From Castellaniella denitrificans (GTDB lineage Bacteria; Pseudomonadota; Gammaproteobacteria; Burkholderiales; Burkholderiaceae_B), in NCBI RefSeq assembly GCF_042653765.1, contig NZ_JBHSEZ010000004.1:248001-312000 (forward strand): DNA of 64,000 nucleotides, written 5' to 3'. The notes below the pieces were generated by a model. The model was not told the origin of the DNA. It searched no databases and worked only from the letters and a program-made list of their open reading frames with translations. Positions 54,691 to 64,000 of the stretch are shown here, in pieces. Each line of letters begins with the position of its first letter. Within the stretch, counting starts at the first letter, position 1. The position numbers were made by a program, and so were the translations under genes.

Positions 54691-56357
54691 GCCGACCGCT
54701 CCTTCAACCCATCACTGACATAACCCATCCGGCGATCATGATCGCGCGCCTCCCGGGCGCGATCATCCGGTGGCCCATACCCACCGCCACCCGGCGTTTC
54801 CAGGCGTACCCGATCGCCACGCCGCAACTGGATGCCCAGCATCTTCGAGGACATCGGCGGCTCCCGCCAAACGCCATCCCGCAGGTAGCGGAAGACATTC
54901 AGCGCCGCCGGCCCGCCGCCGGCGATGCCCTTGGGCGCGCTGCGGCCGCGCTCACCGAACACGAACGCCTCCGCGCTTTCCTCGAGCAGTTCGATTTCAT
55001 AGATCGCTCCCAGGCCGCCACGATACCGGCCGTCGCCCGCCGAATCGGGCCGCAACGCCCACTGCGTGAACCGCACCGGATAGGCGGCTTCCAGAATCTC
55101 CAGAGGCGGAATGGTCGCGGTCGAAATGGGGGCGTTGCCATGGCTCAAGCCATCGCCGTCGGAATGGCCGCCATGTCCGCCGCCAAAGAAGCTGAACATC
55201 ACCCAGCGCTGACCGGCGCGAGCGGCATCGCTGCGATGACCGGCGATCGACAGCGCATTGATGGTGCCGTAGGCCTGGGCCATCGCACGCTCCGGCGCCG
55301 CCTGGGCCATCGCGCAGAAAATGACGTCGATCATCCGCAAAATGGTTTCGGTGTAGCCGCCTACCGGACGCGGACGATCCGCGGAGATCAGCAGCCCGTC
55401 CGGCAATTCCACGTCCACCGCATCCAGCACGCCGGCGTTGGCCGGTACGTCGGGAAACAGATGTTTGAGCGCCACGTAGCACGCTGCGATCGCCGTGGCG
55501 CGGGAAATATTCACCGGTCCGGCGCACGCCGGCGACGTACCCGAGAAATTCAGCGACAGGCGATCGCCAGCAATCCTCAGCCGCAAAACGATACGCAGCG
55601 GTTCGTCCAGCACGCCGTCGTTGTCCAGCATGTCCTCGAATGCGTACTCGCCATCCGGCAACCGGGCGATATGGTCACGCATCAGACGGCGCGCCCGTTC
55701 ACGCAGCGTACCCAGAGACTCCAGCACGATGGCATCGCCGTATTCGTCCAGCAGGCCATCCAGCCTGCGCGCGCCCAGATCAAGCGCCGCCAGCTGACCA
55801 TTCAGATCGCCCCAGAGACTGTCCGGCAGGCGCGTATTGGCCTTGAGAATGGCCAGCACGTCGAGGTCCAGATCGCCGGCGCGCACGATGCGCACGGGCG
55901 GAATCTGCACCGCCTCCTGCCAGCACTCGGTCGCGGCCGGATTGTAGTTGCCCGGCACCGCGCCGCCGACATCATGCCAGTGCGCCGCCGAGGCCAGGAA
56001 GCAAAACAAGCGGCCCTCGCGGAAGACGGGCCGCACCAGTTTGAAATCATTGGCATGCGTCCCGCCTTCATAGGGGTCGTTGAACAACCAGACATCGCCA
56101 TCGGCCATGCCGCCACGTTCGGCCGCCACGCGCATCGCCGCCTTGACGGCGAACGCCATGGCACCCACGAAAACGGGAAGCCCCGACTTCCCTTGGATCA
56201 GGGTCGCGCCGGTCTGCGCGTCATACATCCCATGGCAGGCGTCATGAGCCTCCGCGATGATGGGATTGAACGCGCTGCGGTACAGCGTCGCGTCCATTTC
56301 GTCGGCAATCTGTTCCAGGCGGCCTTTCAGGACCGCCAGGGTGACGGGATCGAGCAT
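54687..56357 (-). CDS. hyuB: Hydantoinase/5-oxoprolinase subunit B (HyuB-like)
   Basis: A 556-residue partner of HyuA. Landmarks: LEQIADEMDATLYRSAFNPIIAEAHDACHGMYD, GDVWLFNDPYEGGTHANDF with the metal-binding Asp and His, GALRPDSAGDGRYRGGLG-type segments and the C-terminal ETPGGGGYGPP. HyuB carries the catalytic metal site of the complex. It begins 9 bases before the LeuD-like gene stop is reached, in the order leuC-leuD-hyuB-hyuA, so it is in the same operon. Hydantoin, oxoproline or a cyclic imide are possible substrates. Confidence 0.92.
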   Translation of the reverse strand: MLDPVTLAVLKGRLEQIADEMDATLYRSAFNPIIAEAHDACHGMYDAQTGATLIQGKSGLPVFVGAMAFAVKAAMRVAAERGGMADGDVWLFNDPYEGGTHANDFKLVRPVFREGRLFCFLASAAHWHDVGGAVPGNYNPAATECWQEAVQIPPVRIVRAGDLDLDVLAILKANTRLPDSLWGDLNGQLAALDLGARRLDGLLDEYGDAIVLESLGTLRERARRLMRDHIARLPDGEYAFEDMLDNDGVLDEPLRIVLRLRIAGDRLSLNFSGTSPACAGPVNISRATAIAACYVALKHLFPDVPANAGVLDAVDVELPDGLLISADRPRPVGGYTETILRMIDVIFCAMAQAAPERAMAQAYGTINALSIAGHRSDAARAGQRWVMFSFFGGGHGGHSDGDGLSHGNAPISTATIPPLEILEAAYPVRFTQWALRPDSAGDGRYRGGLGAIYEIELLEESAEAFVFGERGRSAPKGIAGGGPAALNVFRYLRDGVWREPPMSSKMLGIQLRRGDRVRLETPGGGGYGPPDDRAREARDHDRRMGYVSDGLKERSA

Positions 56358-56366
56358 GGTGTTTTC

Positions 56367-56873
56367 CTAAGAGATTTGACGCTGTTTCAATATGTTCAGC
56401 AGCCCGCCGGCCCGCACCATGTCCAGCAGGAACGGGGGAACGGCCTCGCAGCACAGTACAGAAGGCTCCGAACCGGGATCGGCGCGGCCGATCCGCCCGC
56501 CTGCCGGATCCAGGGTGACGCATTCATCCTCGGTCAGGCACTCGGCCTGGGCGCACGTCAACAACAGCAGGCCCACGTTGAACGCATTGCGAAAAAACAG
56601 GCCGTTGAAAGACGGAGCGACCACAGCGGCCACGCCAAGCCGGACCAGGGCGAGCGCCGCCTGTTCGCGAGACGAGCCGATGCCGAAATTCGGACCAGCC
56701 ACCAGAACGTCGCCCGGCCGGACGTCCGCCGCGAACTCCGGGCGGACCCGCTGCAGGCAATGCCGCATGATTTCCTCGATGCCGAACTTCATGTAGGCTC
56801 CGGGGGCCAGCGCATCCGTATCGATATCGGCACCGACCCGCCAGACGCGGTGCGTGATGGGCAGATCGCTCAT
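56367..56873 (-). CDS. LeuD-like hydratase small subunit (aconitase swivel domain)
   Basis: A 168-residue cytosolic swivel-domain subunit of a two-part hydratase. NFGIGSSREQAALALVRLGVAAVVAPSFNGLFFRNAFNVGL is the diagnostic LeuD/isopropylmalate isomerase small subunit block. The ATG at 56873 overlaps the LeuC-like stop by 4 bases, so the two subunits are coupled in translation. The biosynthetic LeuCD pair is normally encoded with leuB elsewhere; placement in this catabolic operon suggests a dedicated hydratase of another dicarboxylate. Confidence 0.9.
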   Translation of the reverse strand: MSDLPITHRVWRVGADIDTDALAPGAYMKFGIEEIMRHCLQRVRPEFAADVRPGDVLVAGPNFGIGSSREQAALALVRLGVAAVVAPSFNGLFFRNAFNVGLLLLTCAQAECLTEDECVTLDPAGGRIGRADPGSEPSVLCCEAVPPFLLDMVRAGGLLNILKQRQIS

Positions 56874-58138
56874 GCAAGAAACTCCCGAGGATCGCTGATG
56901 CGGCCGCGCACCGCCGAGGCCGCCGCCGTATAGGGAGACGCGAGGAACACCTGGGCGGTCTCCGAACCCATACGGCCCTTGAAGTTGCGGGCCGTGGTCG
57001 CAATAACGTTGGCGCCGTCCGGGATCGACCCCCCATAGCCCGCGCACGCGCCGCAGGCCGTGGGAAACACTTCCCCCCCTGCGTCCCGCAGCGTCTGGAT
57101 GAGCCCTTCCTTTTCGGCCAGATCCTGATCCTGCCGGCTGGCCGGCGCCACGATCAGCCGCAAGCCATGAGCGACGCGGCGGCCCCTCAGGATGCTGGCC
57201 GCGGCCCGCAGGTCTTCGAGCTTGGCGCCCGTGCACGCCCCGATATAAGCGACCTGGACCGGCGTGTCGACGTACTGGTCCACGTCGCGCGCATTGGCGG
57301 GGCTGTGCGGCGCGGCGACCTGCGGCGCCAGGGCGTCGGCATCGAACTCATGCCACTCGGCATCCGCTCCGGCATCGCTCTGCCAGCGCTCGATCTCGAT
57401 CGGCTGCGTGATGCCAGCCTCGCGCAAATAGGCGACGGTGACCTCGTCCGGGGCGATCAGGCCCACCTGGGAGCCGAATTCCGCGCTCATGTTCGACAGC
57501 GTCATGCGCTCCTGCATCGTCAACGCCCGCACCGCCTCGCCGCAGAACTCCACGGCCTGATACCGTCCACCATTCATGCCGTAACGGCCGATCATGTGCA
57601 ACATCATGTCCTTGGCGGTGACGCCGGCCTCCAGGCGGCCGCTCCACCGCATCATCAAGGTCCTGGGAACCTTGACCCAGATCTGTCCCGTGACGGCCAC
57701 ACCCAGCATTTCCGTGCTGCCGATGCCGAACATGTAGGCTCCGAACGCGCCACCCGTGGGGGAATGCGAATCCCCGCCCACGCAAAACATGCCCGGCCGG
57801 ATATGGCCATGCTGCGGCACGACCACGTGGGAAATGCCGACGGAATCATAGACATTGGGCAGTCGCTGTTCATTCGCCCAATCGCGTGCGATCCGGACGA
57901 TCCGGCGGGACTCCTCATCCGATTCCGGCACATAGTGATCGATGACCAACACGATCCTGGACCGGTCCCACAACGGGGCGCCCAGTTCTTCCAGCATGGG
58001 CCGCAGGCGACGGGGACCGCTGGAATCGTGGAACATCGCCAGGTCCACCGCACAGGTCACGATCTCTCCCTCGGCGACCACCGGCCGCCCGCAGGCCGCG
58101 GCGATCAGTTTCTGCGCCAGCGTTTGCGGCTGATTCAT
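56870..58138 (-). CDS. LeuC-like hydratase large subunit (4Fe-4S)
   Basis: A 422-residue aconitase-family dehydratase, the short archaeal/HacA-type length. Iron-sulfur cysteines appear in YIGACTGAKLEDL and in FPTACGACAGYGG (two), and VGGDSHSPTGGAFGAYMFGIGSTE is the conserved substrate segment. With the LeuD-like subunit it should add or remove water in a malate/maleate-type substrate, as do LeuCD, maleate hydratase and dimethylmaleate hydratase. ATG 58138 follows GGGAG at good spacing; a GTG six bases earlier is less likely. The gene begins just after livF. Confidence 0.9.
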   Translation of the reverse strand: MNQPQTLAQKLIAAACGRPVVAEGEIVTCAVDLAMFHDSSGPRRLRPMLEELGAPLWDRSRIVLVIDHYVPESDEESRRIVRIARDWANEQRLPNVYDSVGISHVVVPQHGHIRPGMFCVGGDSHSPTGGAFGAYMFGIGSTEMLGVAVTGQIWVKVPRTLMMRWSGRLEAGVTAKDMMLHMIGRYGMNGGRYQAVEFCGEAVRALTMQERMTLSNMSAEFGSQVGLIAPDEVTVAYLREAGITQPIEIERWQSDAGADAEWHEFDADALAPQVAAPHSPANARDVDQYVDTPVQVAYIGACTGAKLEDLRAAASILRGRRVAHGLRLIVAPASRQDQDLAEKEGLIQTLRDAGGEVFPTACGACAGYGGSIPDGANVIATTARNFKGRMGSETAQVFLASPYTAAASAVRGRISDPREFLA

Positions 58139-58140
58139 CG

Positions 58141-58847
<707 letters not shown>

Positions 58848-58851
<4 letters not shown>

Positions 58852-59603
58852 CCCCGCGCTCCCTGAGCGGCCAGCCGCGCCGCAGCGCCATGGCCCAGAT
58901 AAGCCTCGACAACCATCGGATCCCGGGTCACTTCACCCGGAGAGCCCGAAGCGATCAAGCGCCCCTGCGCAAGCACCCACACCTGTTCAGCCAGACTCAT
59001 CACGGCCCTCATCACATGCTCGATCATCAGGACGGTGACGCCCTCATCGACCAGTTTCTTCACCACGGGAATCATCTCCTCGATCTCGCTGGGATTGAGC
59101 CCCGCCAGCACCTCGTCAAGCAGCAACAGGCGCGGTCGGGTCGCCAGGGCGCGAGCCAACTCCAGGCGCTTGCGTCCCGCCACCGTCAGATCCGCCGCGG
59201 GCTTGTCGAGCAAGGCGCCAAGATTGACGCGGGCCGCCACGGACTCCGCCACCGCCAGCGCCTCCCGGCGATCGGCCAGGCGCAGATGTGCGCCCACCGC
59301 GATGTTCTGGCGCACCGTCTGCGCGCCGAACGGCCGTACGACCTGAAAAGTCCGGGTCAGGCCCAGCCGCGCGGATTCATGGGGCTCATGCCCCGTGATG
59401 TCCCGGCCGGCGAAATGCACGGAACCGGCATCGGGTTTCAGAAATCCGGACAACAGGGCGAACAAAGTGGTCTTGCCCGCGCCATTGGGGCCGACCAGGG
59501 CGGTCAGAGAGCCCTGAGGCACGGCCAGACTCACATCCTGCACCGCTTTCAGCCCTCCGAAGGCAATCGACAGATTGCGTGCTTGCAACAGGACATCAGA
59601 CAC
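58848..59603 (-). CDS. livG: ABC transporter ATPase (LivG-like)
   Basis: A 251-residue ATPase of the Liv-type importer. Walker A LVGPNGAGKTT and Walker B RLLLLDEVLAGLNP are intact. The signature motif normally LSGG(Q) appears as LTVAGRKRLELARAL, slightly divergent but typical for LivG. The start is read as GTG 59603 with AAGGAG at good spacing; 15 codons upstream in frame have no similarity. Overlaps livM by 8 bases. Confidence 0.9.
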
Positions 59604-60567
59604 GGAAGCGCTCCTTGAAACCGAAGAGCTGGCCCAGGGAACGGCCAACGCCGCCGATACCGCGCGGCAGGAACATCACGATGACGACCAGCACCACCCC
59701 GTAGATCACCATGCTGATGCCCGGAAGCTCGCCGAACAGATTGCGGGTCAGTTCGGCCAGCGCATGCAGGGTCAGCGCGCCCAGCAGCGGTCCCCACAAG
59801 GTGCCCAGCCCACCCACGATGGCGCCCACCAGGGCCTCGACGGAGATCGACGCACCGAACGCGATGCCGGGATCGATGTACTGGAACACCTGCACGTAGA
59901 ATGCACCAGCGGCGCTCATGAAAGCGGCGGACAGCGCGATCCCGCCCAGCTTGACGCGCAACGGGTTCACGCCGACGGCACGGGCGGCGTCCTCGTTGTC
60001 GCGTACCGCCTGCAAGTAGGCGCCGAATCGGGAATGCCGCAACCAGGCGGTAGCCAGCAGCGCCAGCCCGACGAATCCCAGCAGCAGATGGACATAGCCC
60101 CGACGCGAACCGAACTGCATGTTGGACAAACCCTCATGCAAGGGAACCATGAGTCCCATCCCGCCGCCGGTGAAGGACACCGATCCGGCCAGGATCCGGA
60201 ACACCTCGGCGAAGGCCAGGGTGACCAGCGCGAAATACGACCCCCTGAGCCCGTAGCGGAACGTCAGGCCGCCCACCGCCAGACCGGTCAGCGCGCCCAC
60301 AGCGATGGCCGGCGGAAGGACCAGCCAGGGATTCAGGCCCAGCGACAATTGTCCCAAAGCCTGGGCATAGGCGCCCACGCCAAAGAACAGAGCGTGTCCA
60401 AAGGACAGTTGCCCTCCGTAGCCACCCAGAATGTTCCAGGCCTGAGCCAATAGCCCGGCATAGAGCGCCATCATCACGAAAGTCAGCCACACGCCCGAAT
60501 CGGTCAGCGCGGTCAGCGCCAACACCGCCACGGTGAAGACCACGATCGCGAAAAAATCCTGTTTCAT
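59596..60567 (-). CDS. livM: ABC transporter permease (LivM-like)
   Basis: A 323-residue inner-membrane permease with about 9-10 helices. LivM signatures seen: NILGGYGGQLSFGHALFFGVGAYA, GLRGSYFALVTLAFAEVFRILA and the C-terminal GGLGTLWGPLLGAL loop that contacts the ATPases. ATG 60567 starts MKQDFFAIVVF; the long frame upstream overlaps livH and is not used. Two bases separate it from the livH stop. Confidence 0.92.
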   Translation of the reverse strand: MKQDFFAIVVFTVAVLALTALTDSGVWLTFVMMALYAGLLAQAWNILGGYGGQLSFGHALFFGVGAYAQALGQLSLGLNPWLVLPPAIAVGALTGLAVGGLTFRYGLRGSYFALVTLAFAEVFRILAGSVSFTGGGMGLMVPLHEGLSNMQFGSRRGYVHLLLGFVGLALLATAWLRHSRFGAYLQAVRDNEDAARAVGVNPLRVKLGGIALSAAFMSAAGAFYVQVFQYIDPGIAFGASISVEALVGAIVGGLGTLWGPLLGALTLHALAELTRNLFGELPGISMVIYGVVLVVIVMFLPRGIGGVGRSLGQLFGFKERFRV

Positions 60568-60569
60568 CG

Positions 60570-61442
60570 TCAGCCTCTCGACCCGAACAGCCCCTGGGGC
60601 CGGAACAGCAACACCGCGATGAAAATCGCGAAGATCCCCATCTGGCCCAGCGAGTCGCCCCAAAACAGGCCACCGATGGACTCCACAACGCCGATCAACA
60701 GGCCACCGATCAGCGCACCGACGAAACTGCCCATGCCGCCCAGCACCACGATGGTGAAGGCGATCAGCACGAAACCGCTGCCCACCTGCGGGTTCACGTA
60801 ATAGGCCGGCAAGAGGAAACAAGCCGCCGCCCCCAGACAGGCCATGCCGATGCCGAAAGACAGCGCATAGACCTTCTCCACATCGATGCCCATCAGCCGC
60901 GCACCCTGTTTCTCGTGCGCGACCGCCCGGATCGCGCGGCCCAGATCGGTACCGTGGATGATCCAGAACAGCGCGGCGGCGACCGCCAATGCGCCACAGA
61001 ACGCGATGATCTTGGGCAGCGCGATCATGGCCGGACCGATCGTCACCGTGGACAGGGCATAGGCCGTATCAATGGTGCGCGTGTCGGATTTGAACCAGAC
61101 CAGCGCTAGATTTTCCAGGATGATGGCCAGACCGAGCGTCACCAGCAGGATATTCTCATCCTTGCCGTTGCCCGCCCGATTGATGACGAACCACTGCAAT
61201 CCGTAGCCCAGCGCGAACATGCCGGCCACCACCAGCGGCAGAGCCGCGTAAGGGTCGATGCCCAGGCGATCCTTGAGCAGATACACGGCGTACAGCGCCA
61301 CCATCAGCGCCGCCCCATGGGCGAAGTTGATGATATGCAGCACGCCGTAGATCAGGGTCAGGCCCAACGCGATCAAGGCATAGACGGCGCCGGTCGTCAG
61401 CCCGTTGAGCACCGATGAGAAGAGGATGGTGGAATCCAGCAT
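60570..61442 (-). CDS. livH: ABC transporter permease (LivH-like)
   Basis: A 290-residue inner-membrane permease with about eight helices. LivH signatures: LNGLTTGAVYALIALGLTLIYGVLHIINFAHGAALM and the coupling loop with GGMGSFVGALIGGLLIGVVES. Forms the channel with LivM. It follows the receptor gene by 8 bases. Confidence 0.92.
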   Translation of the reverse strand: MLDSTILFSSVLNGLTTGAVYALIALGLTLIYGVLHIINFAHGAALMVALYAVYLLKDRLGIDPYAALPLVVAGMFALGYGLQWFVINRAGNGKDENILLVTLGLAIILENLALVWFKSDTRTIDTAYALSTVTIGPAMIALPKIIAFCGALAVAAALFWIIHGTDLGRAIRAVAHEKQGARLMGIDVEKVYALSFGIGMACLGAAACFLLPAYYVNPQVGSGFVLIAFTIVVLGGMGSFVGALIGGLLIGVVESIGGLFWGDSLGQMGIFAIFIAVLLFRPQGLFGSRG

Positions 61443-61450
61443 GCCGTCGC

Positions 61451-62656
61451 TCAGGCCTTCAAGGGAAAGACAGCATCGGTCTGGCGATAGTCCGCGGGGA
61501 AAATCACCTTGATGTCGTTGTCGAGCACCTGCGTCATCAGGGGCTGGGCGCCGGCGTTCTGTCCGTCAACGAAATGGGTGGGGCCATAGGGCATGAAATG
61601 GTCGTGGAACGTGCTGGCGGCCAGCGCCTCGATGATCGCGGCCCGGTCGGTGGACTTGGCCCGCTCCAGGGCGTCGGCCAGCAGCAGCACCGAGGTATAG
61701 GTCATGAAGACTTCGTAGCTGAAGTAGGCTCCCTTCTCCTCCACCCGGGCCTTCAGCGGCGCCACATGTGCATTCTTCGGATTGAACCAGTGGTTGCAAT
61801 CGATGATGCCGTTGGCGATATCCGGGAACTCCTTCACGAACTTGTAGCTGGAGGCGGCGCCGCCCAGCACCGAATAGATCGCCTTCGGCTGGACTTTCTG
61901 CTGCCTCATGGCACGCAGCAGCAGGGCATATTCGTTGTAATAGTTGGCCGGAATCACGATATCGGGGTCCACCGACTTCATCCGCAGCACGATATTGTTG
62001 AAATCCCTGGTGGGGTTCGGGTGTTTGAGCACTTCCGTCACCTCGAACCCATGCTGCGGCAGCGATTTGGACAGCAGCGCCGCCGTGCCGGTGCCGAAGA
62101 GCGAATCCTCGTGGACGATCATCACGGTCTTGGCCGGCTTGCCGGCGGCGTCGTTGAGGGCGGCCAGGTCGGTGATTGCGCGTTCGCTGCACATGCGGTA
62201 GCCGGGTCCGAAACGGAACGTATTCTTCAGGCCGCGCTCGACGATCTGATCTGCCACGCCGACGTCCACCACATGCGGCAGGTTGTATTTGGCGGCGGTC
62301 TGCGTCGTCGCCAGACAGATCGCCGACGCGTACGCGCCCACGATGGCCGACACACCTTCCTGATTCATCTTCTCCACCTCGGCCGAGCCGGCTTCCGGGC
62401 GGGACTGGGCATCACCCAGCACGGCCTTCAAGGGTGCTCCATCCAGGGACTTGATCCCCCCTGCCCGATTGACATCATCGATGGCCAGCAGCGCGCCCAG
62501 CCGGCATTGCTGCCCGGAATAGGCCAGCGCCCCGGTTACCGGATGCAGCACCCCGACCTTCACAGGCGCGGCGCCTTGAGCGCGGACGACCCAGGGCGAG
62601 GACAGCATCGCCGCGGCGGCGGCGGATTGGCATAGAAAGGTACGACGCGAGCTCAT
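61451..62656 (-). CDS. ABC transporter substrate-binding protein (LivJ-type)
   Basis: A 401-residue periplasmic receptor of the Peripla_BP_6 (leucine/amide-binding) family. The signal sequence starts MSSRRTFLCQSAAAAAMLSSPWVVRAQG; the SRRTF element suggests Tat export. Mature start VKVGVLHPVTGALAYSGQQCRLGALLAIDDVNRAGG is typical. Ligand is unknown; amide-binding and urea-binding relatives exist, which would suit an imide or amide substrate. GGAGG precedes the ATG, 18 bases after the gntR stop. Confidence 0.91.
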   Translation of the reverse strand: MSSRRTFLCQSAAAAAMLSSPWVVRAQGAAPVKVGVLHPVTGALAYSGQQCRLGALLAIDDVNRAGGIKSLDGAPLKAVLGDAQSRPEAGSAEVEKMNQEGVSAIVGAYASAICLATTQTAAKYNLPHVVDVGVADQIVERGLKNTFRFGPGYRMCSERAITDLAALNDAAGKPAKTVMIVHEDSLFGTGTAALLSKSLPQHGFEVTEVLKHPNPTRDFNNIVLRMKSVDPDIVIPANYYNEYALLLRAMRQQKVQPKAIYSVLGGAASSYKFVKEFPDIANGIIDCNHWFNPKNAHVAPLKARVEEKGAYFSYEVFMTYTSVLLLADALERAKSTDRAAIIEALAASTFHDHFMPYGPTHFVDGQNAGAQPLMTQVLDNDIKVIFPADYRQTDAVFPLKA

Positions 62657-62674
62657 GGAAAGCCTCCGAGGGAA

Positions 62675-63472
62675 TCAATGAAATTGGGCCGATAGCTCTT
62701 CGCTGACCCAGACCTTGGCGTCAATGCTGCCGACGCGTGACAGCTGCAACTGATACTGATAGCGATCCGGCCGGTACAGGCCCAACAACAACTGCACGGG
62801 CCGGTCATTCACGTCATGCACGACGCGCGTCACCGACAGCAGGGCCGAGCCCACCGACACGTCCAGGTGACGAGCGATCTGCGCATCGGCCAGACGCGCG
62901 GAAATGGTCTGCGTCGCGCCGCCGAACTCCACGCCGGCGGACTCCAGCAGCATCAGCAGCGGCTCGCGCTCCAGATCTTCGCGGGTGAAATCCGCGACCG
63001 TCCGAGGCACATAGGTGGTGATGTAGGAAAGCGGACCGGCTTCGGTGCTGCGCACGCGCAGGCTCTTGTGCACGGGTGCGCCCGGATCTACATGCAGGGC
63101 CTCCGCCACGCTGGGCGACGCGCCGACCAGTGTGCTGTCGAGCACCCGCACCGAGGTGCGCAACCCCATGTTGACGATGTTTTCCAGCAGGCCGGTCAGG
63201 TGCGCCTTCTGCGACTTGCCGGCCGGCGCAATGCCCTGAGCGCCGGTCCCGCCGCGCACGGGCCAGGTGCCCAGCCCAGGGCGACGCGACACCAGACCAT
63301 CCGCCACCAGCATTTCCATCGCCTTGCGAATGGTGATGCGAGCCACGTTGAACTGCTCGGCGAGCGCATGCTCGCCAGGCACGCCATCGTGGTCGAAGCG
63401 TCCTTCCTGCAGCTGTTCGCGCAGGACGAGGTATATCTGGTGATATTTCGGAAGCGGCAAAGAGGTTCCCAT
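62675..63472 (-). CDS. GntR/HutC-family transcriptional regulator
   Basis: A 265-residue regulator when read from ATG 63472 (a second ATG three codons earlier overlaps the predicted -10 box). The N-terminal winged helix-turn-helix has PGEHALAEQFNVARITIRKAMEMLVADGLVSRRPGLGT; the C-terminal UTRA effector domain has YVPRTVADFTREDLEREPLL. It is the first gene of the 13-gene operon and probably represses it until the substrate is present. No ribosome-binding site is seen, and transcription would start at or near the A of ATG 63472, so the mRNA may be leaderless. Confidence 0.9.
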   Translation of the reverse strand: MGTSLPLPKYHQIYLVLREQLQEGRFDHDGVPGEHALAEQFNVARITIRKAMEMLVADGLVSRRPGLGTWPVRGGTGAQGIAPAGKSQKAHLTGLLENIVNMGLRTSVRVLDSTLVGASPSVAEALHVDPGAPVHKSLRVRSTEAGPLSYITTYVPRTVADFTREDLEREPLLMLLESAGVEFGGATQTISARLADAQIARHLDVSVGSALLSVTRVVHDVNDRPVQLLLGLYRPDRYQYQLQLSRVGSIDAKVWVSEELSAQFH

Positions 63473-63479
63473 GGGGAGC

Positions 63480-63508
63480 ACTCTATGGATGTCCTAATGT
63501 CCCGTCAA
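63480..63508 (-). promoter_or_regulatory. Sigma70-type promoter of the gntR operon
   Basis: On the minus strand: -35 TTGACG (63508-63503), a 17-base spacer, -10 TAGAGT (63485-63480). This matches consensus at 5 of 6 and 4 of 6 positions with ideal spacing. The predicted start of transcription falls at about 63472-63473, the first base of the regulator's ATG. Confidence 0.65.
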
Positions 63509-63538
63509 TGGAACAAATAGCTGTGCAAGTTGTTCCAT
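63508..63538. promoter_or_regulatory. Operator: 9-bp inverted repeat at the gntR promoter
   Basis: A perfect inverted repeat: ATGGAACAA (63508-63516) and TTGTTCCAT (63530-63538) with a 13-base spacer. It abuts the -35 box of the operon promoter, which is where an autoregulating GntR-type protein would bind. The assignment to this regulator is inference from position. Confidence 0.65.
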
Positions 63539-63624
63539 CGGGAAAACACTGATCCGATGTCAACTACCGCTTCTGTGCAGCCATCGCCGAACCGCTGCCC
63601 CGCGCGTCCGGCGGTTGCAGGATC

Positions 63625-64000
63625 TCAATACCCCGTCCCGGCCGCCTGGTCGGCGCCGGCGCGGAAGGCCTGCGCCAGGCCGGCCGCCGACTGCCGCAGC
63701 AGCAGCGTATCCGTACCCAGGGCGATGAACCGGGCGCCCGCGCGGCCATATTCCCGGGCGGCGTCCAGTCGGGGGGCGAACACGCCGGCGGCCTTGCCGC
63801 TGCGGGCGATCTTCCCGATGGCGCCGAGCACGGCGGCGCGGACTTCGGGGTGGTCCGGACTGCCCAGGCGCCCCATCGACGCGGCCAGGTCCGAGGGGCC
63901 GATGAACACCGCGTCCACGCCGTCCACGGCCAGGATCTCGTCCAGGGCCGCCAGGGCGGCGCGGGATTCGGCCTGGACGATCAGGCAGATCTCGCCGTCG
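63625..64000 (-). CDS. HpcH/HpaI-family aldolase (partial)
   Basis: The gene runs off the right edge; only the C-terminal 124 residues are visible, and the start lies outside. Residues ICLIVQAESRAALAAL and VDAVFIGPSDLAASMG are the conserved Gln-Ala-Glu and GPSDLA motifs of class II pyruvate aldolases such as 4-hydroxy-2-oxoheptanedioate aldolase. The family cleaves 2-oxo-4-hydroxy acids to pyruvate and an aldehyde. It lies 152 bases upstream of gntR on the same strand but beyond the operon promoter, so it is a separate unit. Confidence 0.88.
   Translation of the reverse strand, partial: DGEICLIVQAESRAALAALDEILAVDGVDAVFIGPSDLAASMGRLGSPDHPEVRAAVLGAIGKIARSGKAAGVFAPRLDAAREYGRAGARFIALGTDTLLLRQSAAGLAQAFRAGADQAAGTGY

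Noticed and set aside
56367..58138. Biosynthetic leuCD of leucine synthesis
   Set aside because: No leuA or leuB nearby; both subunits are embedded in a catabolic operon with transporter and hydantoinase genes, and the large subunit is of the short HacA-type length.

Overview
The window is a high-GC stretch of a betaproteobacterial chromosome, most likely Alcaligenaceae (Bordetella/Achromobacter-like). The grounds are gene order and content: the block ispE - tRNA-Gln - prs - rplY - pth, the neighbouring lolB/TPR/mutM genes, Bug-type (TctC) receptors, and many LysR, GntR and Liv-type transport genes. About 57 protein genes and one tRNA can be supported. Both edges cut a gene: a PhzF-family gene at the left and an HpcH/HpaI aldolase gene at the right. 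No rRNA, CRISPR array, insertion sequence or prophage was seen.

Layout. 1-4.8 kb: PhzF-family gene, glutathione-dependent formaldehyde detoxification (adhC-fghA), and htpG behind a consensus heat-shock (sigma32) promoter. 4.9-7.9 kb: a small purine locus (LysR regulator, NCS2 permease, nucleobase deaminase). 7.9-11.3 kb: MscS-type channel and a chemoreceptor. 11.3-19.3 kb: an argO/argP exporter-regulator pair next to an apparent lysine/pipecolate (cyclic imino acid) catabolic cluster: FAD oxidase, XRE-cupin regulator, ketimine-reductase-like protein, ThDP enzyme and a divergent ALDH7-type dehydrogenase. 19.4-26.7 kb: a sensor kinase/FixJ-type regulator, an orphan TRAP receptor (DctP) and a complete tctCBA tripartite tricarboxylate transporter. 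26.7-31.4 kb: an MgtA-type Mg2+ ATPase preceded by a 12-codon proline-rich leader peptide resembling MgtL, then a TRIC-type channel and a LysE-family exporter. 31.4-34.1 kb: miaE, an MFS transporter and a GST.

34.1-36.9 kb is a lower-GC island with two overlapping genes. One is a MazG-like nucleotide pyrophosphohydrolase. The other is a 733-residue protein that appears to join a GIY-YIG nuclease, a DUF2075/Schlafen-group-3 helicase and a C-terminal LexA/UmuD-type S24 autoprotease with an Ala-Gly cleavage-site candidate. This is the best candidate in the window for an uncharacterised defence or stress system.

36.9-49.7 kb is mostly housekeeping: ychF, an isochorismatase-family hydrolase, a CPBP protease, pth, rplY, prs, tRNA-Gln, ispE, lolB, a TPR lipoprotein-partner gene, mutM, ridA-like, a D-2-hydroxyglutarate/D-lactate dehydrogenase-like gene and a phosphohexomutase. 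49.7-63.5 kb is one tightly packed 13-gene minus-strand operon: gntR, a Liv-type ABC importer (5 genes), LeuCD-like hydratase, HyuB/HyuA, an isochorismatase-fold protein lacking the usual Cys, an FAD dehydrogenase and an isocitrate-lyase/PEP-mutase-family lyase. The enzymes suggest uptake and breakdown of a cyclic imide or lactam through substituted succinate, maleate and malate intermediates to central metabolites; the substrate is unknown.
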